In this document: one piece after another, positions 1 through 11,219 of the stretch
How positions within the stretch are numbered: position 1 is the first letter of the stretch
Layout: each line of letters starts with the position of its first letter
NCBI RefSeq assembly: GCF_024323335.1
Contig: NC_066580.1
Span: 254,238,977-254,302,976 of the forward strand
Reading direction: 5' to 3'
Length of the DNA: 64,000 nt
Origin: Lathyrus oleraceus
Taxonomy: Eukaryota > Streptophyta > Magnoliopsida > Fabales > Fabaceae
Position numbers and translations under genes: made by a program
The notes under the pieces: model-generated
The model's input: only the letters and a program-made list of their open reading frames with translations
What the model was told of the DNA's origin: nothing
Database searches by the model: none

Positions 1-870
1 TGACATCTTAAACTTTCCAATGCACTTGGTATTACCTCAAAATCATAAAAAAATGAAGGAGTTAGGTCCTTGGGAAGTTGACCCAAAATTAGGGTTTCAG
101 TCAAAATGACCTATAATGTTTTGAAATTAATGATGACCTTCCAAGTTTCAAATGAATTTTTGATGAACATGAAATTTGTTTATATGGTTCTCAAGAATAT
201 GTTTTCTCTTAAGGTCATTATCATTTGACAGACATATCAAAAGTTAGGTCTCAGTGGATTTCAAAATAGTCAGATGAATTGACTGATCAACTTCTCAAGT
301 CCAAACTTCAAATCTTGATGAATGAATGATTGGGAGGACTCACATAAGCTCATATATGCATAAAATGATGAATTAAAGAACTTCCCTTTATTGAATTTGA
401 TCATAGGTTGAGGTTGCTTCATGAGCAAGGCACAGTCAATGCATAGCTGAATTAGGGTTTCCTTGGGAAACAAGCCTCAAGCCCCTTGGTTTATCTTGAT
501 CAAATTGACAAATTGAGATACTTGGGAAACATATATGATGATTTAGAGATTTGTGAACCATTTTCATACTTTCTTTCATCTTCATCTAGCCATTTCTTTG
601 AGTATATGGGCCTCCTAGGAGCCTTGGATCACCTGACTGCTTGAGCTTCAAAACAAAACAAGTTAGTGACATATTTTTATGCTTTTGGTTAGTAGACAAA
701 ATAAGAAAAGAAATAATATATAATTCAAGCATGCTTGATGGTCTCAAACCAACTCACACAAGTCCCAACCCAAGGGTTAAGGAACCAAGATGCCATGATC
801 CTTGAGGCAAATCCAATGAGCAATGTTGTGATGCCATGAGGGATCTTGGGGTCAAAATTAGGGTCTTACA
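1..870 (-). mobile_element. A-type Ogre LTR, U3 start (cut by window edge)
   Basis: Read on the minus strand this begins TGTAAGACCC at 870 and runs off the left edge. It aligns by eye with the U3 starts of the two element A LTRs (around 19722-20588 and 56505-57269). The base after its start is pol coding sequence, not a polypurine tract, so this LTR or solo LTR inserted into an older pol gene. The expected 5-bp target duplication would be 871-875 (GAGGG); its partner lies outside the window. Confidence 0.85.
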
Positions 871-2051
871 GAGGGATATGATGAAACTCAACCTTCATAA
901 AGAAAGTTGAAATCCTCTTCACATAATCTCTATATGATATCAAACCGGGTTGAATCGTCTCCCATTCACCTTTGATCTGATTCACAACCATAGCTGAATG
1001 TCCATAGACGTCGAGATACTTGATTCTGAGATCAATGGCCTCTTCAATCCCCATAATGAAAGCTTCATACTCAGCCATATTATTTGTACACTTGAAAGTC
1101 AATCTGGATGTAAATGGAAAATGAGTGCCTTGAGGAGTAATAATCACTGCCCCAATACCATTACCATATTGATTAACAGCTCCATCAAATACCATGCCCC
1201 AACGGAAACCAGGTTCTGGCCCTTCTTCAAGTAATGGTTCATCACAATCTTTCATTTTCAAGTACAAAATCTCTTCATCAGGAAAATCATACTACACTGA
1301 CTGGTAATCTTCAATTGGTTGGTAAGCCAAATGGTCAGCCAAGACACTCCCTTTAATCACTTTCTGAGATCAGTATTCAATATCATACTTTGATAACAAC
1401 ATCTGCCAACGGGAAATCCTCCCAGTTAAAGAAGGCTTCTCAAAAATATACTTGATTGGATCCATTTTGGATATCAACCAAGTGGTATGATTCAACATAT
1501 ACTTACGCAGACGCTTGGCAACCCAAGCCAATGCGCAACAAGTTTTCTCAAGCATGGAATATCGAGTCTCACAGTCGGTGAACTTCTTACTAAGGTTGTA
1601 AATAGCATATTCTTTCTTTCCAGTTTCATTTTGATGACCTAGAACACAACCCATACTCTCTTCAAGCACAATCAAACACATGACCAAGGGTCTTCCTTCA
1701 ACAGGTGGAGACAGAATCGGAGGTTCAAGAACATATTCTTTGATATTATCAAAAGCTTTCTGGAAATCTTCGGTCCAATCACAAGACTGATCTTTCCAAA
1801 GAAGCTTGAATATAGGTGCACACGTGGAAGTCAAGTGCGAAACGAATCTTGAGATATAATTCTCGCTGACAATAAAGCCCAACAATTTAGCATAACGAAC
1901 ATCAAATGTACACTTATTGGGCTTCAAGCGGAGTTTATACTTCCTCAAACGCTGGAATAGCTTCAACAAATGCTCAACATGCTCTTCTTCGTCAATGGAT
2001 TTGGAAATCATATTGTCGACATAGACTTCGATCTCTTTATGCATCATATAA
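871..2051 (-). pseudogene. Ogre pol fragment: RT C-terminus, RNase H and archaeal-type RNase H
   Basis: Minus-strand remnant of a Tat/Ogre polyprotein. From 2051 down it encodes the RT palm end (motif YVDN where YVDD is expected), the thumb/connection, the gypsy RNase H and then the second, archaeal-type RNase H (FDGA and EYEA acidic residues present, the third Asp replaced in YGHS). Compared with element A it lacks about 34 residues in frame after LLGFIVSE, near 1860. Stops lie between 1268 and 1370. The sequence ends in the middle of the conserved HHIPRD motif where the 1-870 LTR inserted, and starts where the element D LTR inserted. It is therefore older than both neighbours. It is not functional. 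Confidence 0.88.
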
Positions 2052-3154
2052 TGACAAAAATATAATTAGATTTTTATTATTCAAAATAGCCCATTTTAAT
2101 TAATTAAGTGATATATGAAAATTTAATTAATAAACTAGATTAAATTATATCCTAGTTTAAATAACTAATATAATATATTAATTAGAAAATTAATTAATGG
2201 GTTTGATTTTAATAATAGAAAAATAGTGGTGAATTAATTATAGTGGAAATGGAGTAAACATAGTAAAAACACTGAAAAGTGGGAAGCTACCAACGAGCCA
2301 TGTTGGTCCATTCGTTATTTATTCTCCTTCATTAAAATATATATTAATTCTACATGGATTTTTCCATTTTGACACAACACCACCATGCATGTTACAGCTT
2401 TCTCCCTTACGGCAAGCTACTTTATTTTTTCTCATGTTGTTTCTTTCATGTGAGTATAACAAACCTGTAACTTCATCTTATATCAAACCAAACGCATAAA
2501 ATAAAATCATATGTAATCATCATGCAATAATAAAAATAGTCATGCACAAATCAAGAAGCTTATATTATTTTACTCATGTATTAGTTCTCTTTACTGCAAG
2601 TGATAATGATAAAACAAACCTTACACATACATGTTAAAGACAACCAAGGATTTATATTATCACCATTATATCATCATCATTATTATTATGTAATAACGGC
2701 ATATGAAATAAACATAATCATGCTAGAAACAACACTCATATAATAATAATTAAATGGCAGATATAATTCTTTAATCATGCAAACAGAATTTCTCCAACAT
2801 GTTATGACATATCAAGAACAGATGCATACTTGAATAAAGCAATATCAACATCCACCAAACCATGAATACATCATCTCAATATATATATTAAACCAATATT
2901 ATTCATGCATGAATTAAGGAGTATTGCAAGGTAATCATGTTGGATGCAAATTCCCTAATGAACACTTATTGGGGATTTGATTCTTCTGGCTTGCTCACTG
3001 TATGTGTGTTATTCTTATTCAGGATATGAGTGCTTTATGGTTGCTTCTCTTTTCCCTGCCCGTGAATCTTCTTGCTTCTTCCTTGCCTTGTGTATCTTCT
3101 TCTGCTGTATCTCTCCTCTTTTTCGTCTCCTTTTTTTTGCTGCAGCCATATGAA

Positions 3155-3163
3155 GTATTTATA
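3155..3163 (-). promoter_or_regulatory. Candidate TATA box of D LTR
   Basis: Reads TATAAATAC on the minus strand and fits the U3 promoter of the D LTR, with about 800 bp of U3 upstream. No transcript start can be read from sequence alone. Confidence 0.5.
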
Positions 3164-3334
3164 ATGGTGTGGATTAGGGTTTAACCTTGCTAAATATTTG
3201 GATCCCTTCCTATAATTTAGGAGAGTTAGCTATAATGGTGTGGATTAGGGTTTAACCTTGCTAAATATTTGGATCCCTTCCTATAATTTAGGAGAGTTAG
3301 CTATAATGGTGTGGATTAGGGTTTAACCTTGCTA
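3160..3334 (-). repeat. 71-bp tandem repeat in D U3
   Basis: Copies begin at 3160, 3231 and 3302 (each starting TATAATGGTG on plus); two are complete and a third stops after about 33 bp. The copies are almost identical, so the duplication is recent. It abuts the candidate TATA box on its upstream side. Confidence 0.9.
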
Positions 3335-3972
3335 TCTATTATTATAAATAAATATTTATTAAATACAAATATTATTATAAATAATGAATAATTTAAATGA
3401 CTTTTAACAAAATAAAAATTAATTTAAATTTTAGTTACATAATTGAATTAAAATTTAAACATATTTCTATTTTTACTTTCATCATTTAAAAAAAATCAAA
3501 ATTATTCTTACTTATATCAACCAAAATTATTTTATAATTTATGGGCTTTTAAAAAAATATTACTCTTATAAATAAATTCTATTAAGTAAAAAACGTGAAT
3601 TACTAAATAAATACTATTTATAAATAATGAATAAATGGAACATGAGTCACTAAATTATAAAAAATAGTTATTATAATTTAATGAGCTTTAACAAATAAAA
3701 TTAATTAAAATTTTATTTATACAATTAAAATTCAAATCTATTTTTATTTATCATTAAATTAAAACTATTTTATTTATATATAAAAAATTTATTTATATCA
3801 TACAGATAACCAAAATTATTATTATTCTTTATATCTGTATCACATAATAAACAAATTAAAATTTATAATTTATATGAGAATGTATGCTAATGAATGAATG
3901 CAAATGTGAAATGAATGTCATGCATGAATCAATTTATCATAAAAATTAACAGGCAAATTTTGGGGTATGACA

Positions 3973-3982
3973 GTTGCCCCTG
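3973..3982 (-). other. Polypurine tract of element D
   Basis: Minus strand reads CAGGGGCAAC directly before the LTR start TGTCATACC. A G-rich tract at this place primes plus-strand DNA synthesis in LTR retrotransposons. Element B has a similar tract (GGGGCAGC). Confidence 0.7.
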
Positions 3983-4129
3983 TTCAATATTCTTAAACCG
4001 AGAGAATTAGAATGGTATGTACGCCATTCGTGATCTGGAGGTGGAAGATTATTGAACACTTAGAATGCCCCAAAAATTTGAACTTGTTAATTAAAAGATA
4101 GTCTTGATGGAGATGGGCTTAAAGATGCC

Positions 4130-4840
4130 ATCCAGAAAGTTTGATGATGAGAGCTTCAGAGTGCGTCGTACATTAGACCATATCTGAAGACATGGGTGTC
4201 ACACTGGGTCGTACGCTAGACCATATAATGAGTCATCCATTAGGTGATATTAGGGTGAGATGAACCTGATGAGATAAGGATCAGAATGGGTCATACGCTA
4301 GACCGTATCTGCGTAGCAGAATGAGCTGTCCGTTAGGCTGTATCTAGAGAAATAAAGATCAGAATGGATCGTACGCTAGATTGTATCTGAGTAGTAGAAT
4401 GAGTCGTCCGTTAGGCTGTATCTGGCGATAAAAAGTAGTCGCACGCTAGACTACATTTCAGAATGTACCGTACGCTAGGTAGTATCTGATGAGAAGAGCC
4501 AGATTGGGTCGTACACTAGACTGTATCTGAGTTGCAGAATGAGTCGTCCATTAGGCTGTATCTGAGAATAAAAGATCAGAATGGATCATACGCTAGATCG
4601 TATCTAAGTAGCAGAATGAGCCGTCCATTAGGTTGTATCTGATGATAAAAGGGGTAGTCATACGCTAGACTACATTTCAGAATGTACCGTACGCTAGGTA
4701 GTATCTGAGGGGATGAATATCCAAATGGGTCATATGCTAGACCGTATTGGAACAGTTGAAGGAACCATACGTTAGGCTGAATCAGAATGAGCCGTACGTT
4801 AGGCTATATCTGATAATATTTGTATATGTTGTATTCGCAA
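4130..4840 (-). repeat. Tandem-repeat block in 3' UTR of element D
   Basis: Diverged modules built around variants of GTACGCTAGACCGTATCTG and GTCCGTTAGGCTGTATCTG alternate through this block. Similar modules recur at about 77-78 bp (4281, 4359; 4499, 4576), and a larger unit recurs at about 217-219 bp (4359 to 4576; 4435 to 4654). Tandem repeats in the 3' UTR of Tat/Ogre elements are known and have been proposed as seeds of satellite DNA. Confidence 0.85.
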
Positions 4841-5810
4841 TAAATGTCTGGGATGGGCTTAAAGATGCCATCATTAGGAGGATACCGGAATGCTTGTCAG
4901 AATGAATATTCATATGGATTATATCTGAAAGATGTATCTGAATCTTGAATGTAATCGATACAGATATCCGTCTGAATGAATCTTTATTTTGACTGTATCA
5001 GAAGGATAATTAACTTGGAAAAAAAAGAGTTAGCCTCATGCCATGTCATGATGCATGAGATGTTTTATGCTCTTGGAAATAAATGCGAACATTGCATGCA
5101 TGTATATGATGTGAAATGATGCATGAATGAATTATGCGTCTGAAAAGTTTTGCCATGGGAAAATAAATCCCGATATTCTGGTTGGAGATATTTGTATTGA
5201 TGACCCTTTCTTAGCTGGGGATATTTGATTTCTGTCTGATGGTAGAAATATTCAACAGAACCTGACTGGGGATAAAAGAGATGACCAGTCTGTCTAGTAG
5301 TGCCAATTTCTTCTGGGAATAACTGGTTTTGCTGGGGAATAGGATTTGCAACCGGATTTGTTAGAACGCATGGTTAAACCTTATCCTTGATCCTAAAGTC
5401 TTTTAGTAATTACTATTTCTATTTTATGCATGTATTTTCGGTAAACATCAATCATATTCAAATGCATATATTAATTCGAATTAAATCAATGGACGTTTGT
5501 GCAAACAAAACGGAGAAAGTAAAACAAAAGTATCTTTTTGGAAATAAAATTGTATTGATTTTGAAAGAGGGCCTATAAACAAGCAATTTTAATACAAGGA
5601 GACAGAAATCCTAGTAAGAGGAAATTGTCCAGAAAGCAAAGAAAAAACAGCTATGAAAAAAAAGTCCTATTGATTTTAATTCTACTACTGCTATTATGTC
5701 TTCAAGCATCTCATCTCTTGTTGTCGGATAGAAGTGATTGGCTTGTTCAGTCTCTTTGGCTTTGGTGAAGCTGACCGAGAACGGGACATAGTCATACGCT
5801 TTAATCCCTA
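4841..5810 (-). other. 3' UTR of element D, no gene seen
   Basis: This lies between the repeat block and the end of integrase. It has scattered GCTGGGGATA-type motifs like those in the 3' UTRs of A and B, and no ORF with a recognisable product. Confidence 0.6.
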
Positions 5811-5814
5811 ATTT

Positions 5815-6000
5815 TTGCCTGGACCTCCTTTTCCGGTTTTCAGTCCACCAGGATACCCTTTTTTGCCCAAGCCGCCTTTTCAGGTTTTCGACTTGCCGGG
5901 TGTATATTTTTATATGTTTATCCCTAATTTTTTCCCGAACCCTTTTGGTTCGCCGAGATGCCCTTACTTTTGCCTAGATATGTCGACCTAGCGGGTCTCT
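5815..6000 (-). repeat. Compensated hairpin units after D integrase stop
   Basis: Several diverged units of about 50-70 bp share an inner CC-GAAA-GG-like hairpin inside an outer stem. In one unit the outer stem is CAAGTC/GGCTTG (5890-5895 with 5868-5873). In another it is TGGACT/GGTCCA (5842-5847 with 5820-5825), both as read on minus. Arm sequences differ but pairing holds, with G.T wobbles. Element A has the same kind of units in the same place (42690-42845). Confidence 0.65.
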
Positions 6001-6001
6001 T

Positions 6002-7150
6002 TTATGCGTAGTATTTTTTAACTATGTCCGCGTTCACGGGATGCGGGAAATCTTCGCCATCCATTGTAGCAAGCATCATGGCTCCACCAGAGAATACCTT
6101 CTTAACTACAAATAGCCCTTCGTATGTGGGAGTCCATTTGCCTCTAGGATCACCTTGTGGTAGAATGATACGCTTTATCACCAAGTCGCCAATTTGATAC
6201 ACTTGTCTCTTGACTTTTTTATTAAATGCCTGGGTCATGCGCTTCTGATATATCTGTCCATGACAAACAACCGCAAGTCTCTTTTCATCAATCAAATTTA
6301 TCTGATTGAGTCGAGTCTGAATCCATTCATCTTCATCTAAGCCTGCATCTTTCATAATTCTTAGAGAAGGAATCTAAACTTCCACTGGTAAAACGGCTTC
6401 CATTCCGTAGACTAAAGAGAAAGGAGTTTCCCCTGTCGAACTGCGTACTGAAGTGCGATAACCATGAAGAGCAAATGGTAACATCTCATGCCAGTCTTTG
6501 TATGTTACTGTCATCTTTTGTATAATCTTCTTAATATTCTTATTAGCAGCTTTTATGGCGCCATTCATCTTTGGCCGGTACGGAGAAGAGTTATGGTGTT
6601 TTATTTTAAACTGCATGCAGAGTTCAGTAATCATCTTGTTGTTCAAATTAGTACCATTATCAGTGATAACTCTTCCAGGGATGCCATACCGACAAATAAG
6701 ACTATTCTTGATGAACCGTGCCACCATATTCTCGGTGACAGAAGCAAATGAGGCTGCCTCTACCCACTTCGTAAAGTAATCAATAGAAACAAGAATGAAA
6801 CGATGTCCATTAGAAGCAGTAGGTTTAATCTCTCCAATCATATCAATGCCCCACATTACAAAGGGCCAAGGGGTTGTCAACACGTTCAATGGAGCAGGAG
6901 GTACATGTACTTTGTCTGCATAGATCTGGCACTTGTGACAAGTTCTGGAGTGATGGTGGCAATGAGCTTCCATGGTAGACCAATAATACCCTGATCTCAG
7001 AATCTTCTTGGCCATCGTATGTCCACTAGAATGAGTCCCAAAAATACCGTCATGCATGTCTTCCATAATCTTTTCTGCTTCCTTTTTATCCATACAGCGA
7101 AGCAAAGTCGAATCATGATTACGTTTGTATAATACTCCATTACTCAATAA
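6002..7150 (-). pseudogene. Element D integrase (3' end of pol), inactive
   Basis: Integrase inserts retrotransposon cDNA into chromosomal DNA. Reading down from 7150 there is an HHCC zinc-binding domain (GTH, GH, then CHKC), the catalytic core, and a C-terminal domain with the GKWTP-YEGLFVVKK signature of Ty3/gypsy integrases, ending VKKYYA at 6002. Of the D,D-35-E triad the first Asp (WGIDMIG) and second Asp (ITDNG) are present, but the Glu is Lys (MNGAIKAANK) at the correct 35-residue spacing. An in-frame TAG at about 6371-6373 splits the core from the C-terminal part. Upstream the gene is cut off near 7172, where plus-strand LTR C begins; no RT or gag of this element remains in the window. 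Confidence 0.9.
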
Positions 7151-8196
7151 GTTGTTTCTCCAGATGAATCTTGTCTAGGAAGATTCACAATTATCTCAGA
7201 AAGATCCATTGGCAATCAGTGCAATCAGTTCCTGATCATTTTGCCCTAAAACTAGGGTTTAGTATAAAATCAGTTTATTTCTGATTCTTTGGGTGAAACT
7301 CTTTTCCATGGCCCTCCATATGTCCACAAGGGTCTACATATAAAAAATCAGCTCTTTATTTGAGCTAGAAGTGCTTCAATTGATCAATGGAATCAAGAAT
7401 CAGATAGTTTGGGAAAAGTCAACTATGGGGCCAGAAAAGTCAACTCCTGACATTTTGAGAGTGGAATCTCAAAATCCATGCCTAGGGGATCCTACATGTG
7501 AAATTTGATCAAGGTTGGATCATGGATTCATCATTTAATCAGGAATTGGAAAAGTTACTTAATTTGGAAATGGTTGACTTTCCAGTTAGGGCAAGTTTTC
7601 ATGATCGTTGCACTCACTTTAAGCCCATTTTGTGTCAAGATAAAGGCTCCATTTAAAAATTTCTCCAACATGAAAGTTGTTCCTATTGTTCCAAGATTTC
7701 TAGAGATATAAAGGTTGCTCCATTTGGATTAGAATTGAGAAAGTTATGCTTAGTCAAAGTGAGACATTTTTTTAGGACTCTTAGAAAAATTTCTAAGTCC
7801 AAAATCTTCAAAATTTGTCAAGACTTCTTGGCCAGTTTTCTTGCACTTCAAGGCATTATTTGAAAATACTTTCTTCACAACAATTTTACCTTGCCATGTC
7901 CTCTTTCACATCCTTTTCGAATCATCTCATTTGGATCCATGGTTTGAGAGATACATTCATTTAAAGTGGGCACCATGACTTAAATTTCTAGGCAGATTTT
8001 GGGCCTGGCTGGCCCAATCAGATTTTCTAAGCATGTTGCACAAACCAATCACGTTTTTTACCTCTTTTGGCCATGCATTGGACATCCATTCACTTAAGTT
8101 TGGCCCAAAATAACAATATTTTACACCTCACTTCACACTTTTATTCTTATGGATAAATCACTTATTAAAAAGCCCACGAGAACACCTAATCCACCC

Positions 8197-8204
8197 TATT
8201 TAAG
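8197..8204 (+). promoter_or_regulatory. Candidate TATA box of LTR C
   Basis: TATTTAAG in the position expected from the TATA box of the related B LTR. Confidence 0.4.
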
Positions 8205-10344
8205 AAGCTGAAACCCTAACCCTAAAGGAGCATGGGAATTTCGTGGCAAGGAGGCAAAGTTTCATCAAATATCAGATTCCATTTCACTTCTATTTTCCTT
8301 TAGGTGATCATCTCTTCCATGACCATGTTTTGATATATCTATGCTTGCTTACCATGTTCATCACCATTAATCCTTCCATTTTCATATTTCTTTTTCTTAT
8401 TTGAAATATTTTATTCGTCCATAAAATTACCGAAAAATATTTTTCACGTTTCTTAACATTTTATTTAATTTTATATAATTTTTATTTTCGTATTTTTTTA
8501 ATATTAATATTTTATGTTAATTATTTATTCTAACTGTTCCATTTTAACACACTTTTTTTTATTGATTTTATTTTTATGACTTAAAATTATTGTTAGCATT
8601 TGATTTTCGGGATGAAGGTTGACCAATGTCTCATGGTCAACCTGACATTTTCTTTGAATTTTATTTCACACTTTCAATTTATTTTGGATTTATTTTTGAC
8701 CTAGTTTGGTTGGTGGACTTTTAATTTGACTTCTGTTTTATTTTAATTAATTCACGTACCAATTTTCATTATTTTTAAAATCATTTTGGGGGATGATGAT
8801 GTCCTGACCCCACCTTATTTATTTTAATTTTTCATGATTTTCTTGATTAATTTACTATTTATTCTCGATTTATTTCTAACCTAGTCTCATTAATTGACTT
8901 TTGGTTTGACCTCAGTTTCATTTTAATTAATTTATGTACCAATTTTCGTTATTTTTAAAATATTTTTAGGGGATGATGATTTCCTTACCCCACCTTATTT
9001 AGTTTAATTTTTCATTATTTTCTTGATTAATTTACTATTTATTCTTGATTTATTTCTAACCTAGTCTCATTAATTGACTTTTGGTTTGACCTCGGTTTTA
9101 TTTTAATTAATTTATGTACCAATTTTCGTTATTTTTAAAATCTTTTTGGGGGATGATGATGTCCTTACCCCATGTTATTTAGTTTAATTTTTCATAATTT
9201 TCTTGATTAATTTGCTATTTATTTGTTATTTTTTAAGTTGACTTGAATTTTCAGTTGATATCTTTATGATCGATGTTTGACTTAGGGATTGCTTATGGCA
9301 ATTAAAGAGATCTTTTGATCCTCTCTTGTTCATCTCATATGCCATGTATTATAGGCCTTTTACCTTGATTTTATTTGGTCCTTACCTTATTTTCTGATTA
9401 AATTATTCAGTGGACCCTTCGTGTGTATATTTTCATCTGTTTGATTCATCTGTTATCTTTTATACTTGTTTCTCTCATTCATGCTTTCTATTGCTTGATT
9501 ATTTAACATGTTCATACTACCATGTGTTGTTTAAATGCTCCATTATTTGATTCTTTGGTTTGATTATATATTGTTTATTTATCCGATCTGATTGATAACT
9601 GTTGCCTACTTGTATGATGTATGACGCATATATTCTTATTGTTTGTTTGCCATGAACAATCCCCATTCATAACAAATGTACCCCGCTCCCATAAAGTGTA
9701 TAATATTTATTTCTTTATTTCTTTAGTCACCTGTTAATACAAGAATTAAAACGAACATCCGATAGCCATTTCAAAATAAGATCAAAAGCTCGATCCAACG
9801 TCGAGTAATCATTTTCAAAACTTAACAGAACCAACACGCATTCATCCATCCTCTTGTAAGTCGATTGCCTCAGGCATCACCATCTACCTGTAAGTCGATT
9901 GCCTCCGGCATCGCCATCTACCCTTATCCGTAACTTCTCTTCGCGCTCCATCCGTCGACTCTTGTTCCATTTAGGTAGCACCCATTAGGTAGAACCCTTT
10001 GTATGATAACATAGGTAGAACTCCCCTATTCTTTGCATGCTAACATTAGGTAGATGTTCCCCTTTATAAATCCTAACACATAGGTCCATATTGCATGACA
10101 ACTCTAGAGCAGAGCTTCCCCACTTTTAGACCTTCTGTGCGTCTTCGATCTTGTGGCATGTCAGTCCGTTCTATTGCAAAGAGGTAACTACCTAAGACTC
10201 GATTCAGCGAGCTGCGAAACCTACTGCTAGGACGTTGAACACACTGCCCACCCTCCTTTGACACATCTTGTGTCCTCTTTTGTAAGTCCATGTTCAGATG
10301 GCAATCCTTAACCCCTAGTTAGTTGAACTACATTTTGCTCTGAT

Positions 10345-10388
10345 TCTCATTCAAGATGAGATACGTAGGCATAAGACGCGATGTCTTA
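10345..10388 (+). promoter_or_regulatory. Two-hairpin TACGTAGGCA block, LTR C copy 1
   Basis: Hairpin 1 is TCTCAT-5 nt-ATGAGA (10345-10361), the core is TACGTAGGCA (10362-10371), and hairpin 2 is TAAGAC-GCGAT-GTCTTA (10372-10388). Function unknown. Confidence 0.7.
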
Positions 10389-10440
10389 CCGAGCACACTT
10401 CTCTTTAACCCATAGGTAGCCGAGCTACGAAGACTCTGAT

Positions 10441-10483
10441 TCTCATACTCAGATGAGATACGTAGGCAGTGGATGCGACATCC
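10441..10483 (+). promoter_or_regulatory. Two-hairpin TACGTAGGCA block, LTR C copy 2
   Basis: Hairpin 1 is TCTCAT-6 nt-ATGAGA, the core is at 10459-10468, and hairpin 2 is GGATG-CGA-CATCC. It lies about 340 bp before the LTR end. Confidence 0.7.
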
Positions 10484-10573
10484 TTGCGAGTCATTTTCGT
10501 TTAACCTTCCTTTTAGTAAATAGTACTTTAGATATACCTACACCCTTTAGACTAGAACAACACTTATGAAAAG

Positions 10574-11069
10574 GGCTCCATAGGAGTACCTAGGGTATTT
10601 TGGGTGTTTAAAACCTTCCCATTGCATAACCAACCCCCTTACCCAGATCTCTGACATTTTTACTAGTTTTTGATTTGATAAAACTTTTAGGTTTTTGTTC
10701 GCTTTCTAACCATTCCTTTGGATAAATAGAAGTGCGATGGCGACTCGACTTGTATGGTTTACCTTGGATTTAGTCAATATCTCTAATGGTAACGAATATC
10801 CCGCTACAATGAGCTCCAAAAGTCAATAGGATATTGTAGCGGGGTATTCGTTACCATTAGAGATATTGACTAAATCCAAGGTAAACCATACAAGTCGAGT
10901 CGCCACCGCACTTCTATTTATCCAAAGGAATGGTTAGAAAGCGAACAAAAACCTAAAAGTTTTATCGAATCAAAAACTAGTAAAAATGTCAGAGATCTGG
11001 GTAAGGGGGTTGGTTATGCAATGGGAAGGTGTTAGGCACCCAAAATATCCTAGGTACTCCTAGGGAGCC
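10574..11069. repeat. Large inverted repeat, two ~235-bp arms, 26-bp spacer
   Basis: The arms are the last 235 bp of plus-strand LTR C (10574-10808) and the end of the minus-strand element A LTR (10835-11069). By eye they are about 95% identical. The spacer 10809-10834 is host sequence (start of the F fragment) and includes the TSD GATAT. Confidence 0.9.
10830..10834. repeat. Target site duplication of element A, left copy (GATAT)
   Basis: It is identical to 57270-57274 on the far side of element A, which proves both outer LTRs belong to one insertion. Confidence 0.95.
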
Positions 11070-11177
11070 CTTTTCACATTTGTTGTAAGGTTGGTATTTT
11101 TGTGAAAATTTGTTTGTGCAAACATGATTGAAGAGATGAGAAGAGAATATACAAGTTATTTACATTTTTGTGTTTGG

Positions 11178-11219
11178 ATGGATAAATCCATTGCCTACGT
11201 ACCATCTTTAAAAAAAGAT
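11178..11219 (-). promoter_or_regulatory. Two-hairpin TACGTAGGCA block, A 3' LTR
   Basis: As read on minus, hairpin 1 is ATCTTT-TTTT-AAAGAT (11204-11219), then GG, the core (11192-11201) and hairpin 2 ATGGAT-TT-ATCCAT (11178-11191). Both stems are perfect and unrelated in sequence to those of B, C and E. It lies 357 bp from the LTR end. Confidence 0.75.

Larger units (their letters stand above)
2052..3972 (-). mobile_element. Element D, 3' LTR (1.9 kb)
   Basis: Minus-strand LTR with 5-bp inverted ends (TGTCA at 3972, TGACA read on plus at 2052). A purine tract and 3' UTR lie immediately upstream (3973 and higher), so this is the 3' LTR of an element whose integrase is at 6002-7150. The candidate 5-bp target repeat is TATAA at 2047-2051; the partner copy is not in the window because the 5' side of D is truncated near 7172. 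It is much shorter than the other LTRs here and AT-rich, and I found no TACGTAGGCA block in it. No coding sequence inside is credible. Confidence 0.85.
7173..10808 (+). mobile_element. Truncated mosaic LTR 'C' (plus strand)
   Basis: From about 7173 this aligns by eye with the reverse complement of the B LTR (compare 26461-26500), starting roughly 440 bp into that LTR; the LTR start is missing. B-like landmarks continue to about 10560: the AT-rich middle, a pair of 34-bp repeats at about 9862-9928, and two TACGTAGGCA blocks. From about 10574 the last 235 bp match the end of the A LTR instead, finishing CGCTACA at 10808. The following bases are not a primer site, so this is a 3' LTR or a solo LTR. 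It faces element A tail to tail. No coding sequence is seen inside. Confidence 0.8.
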
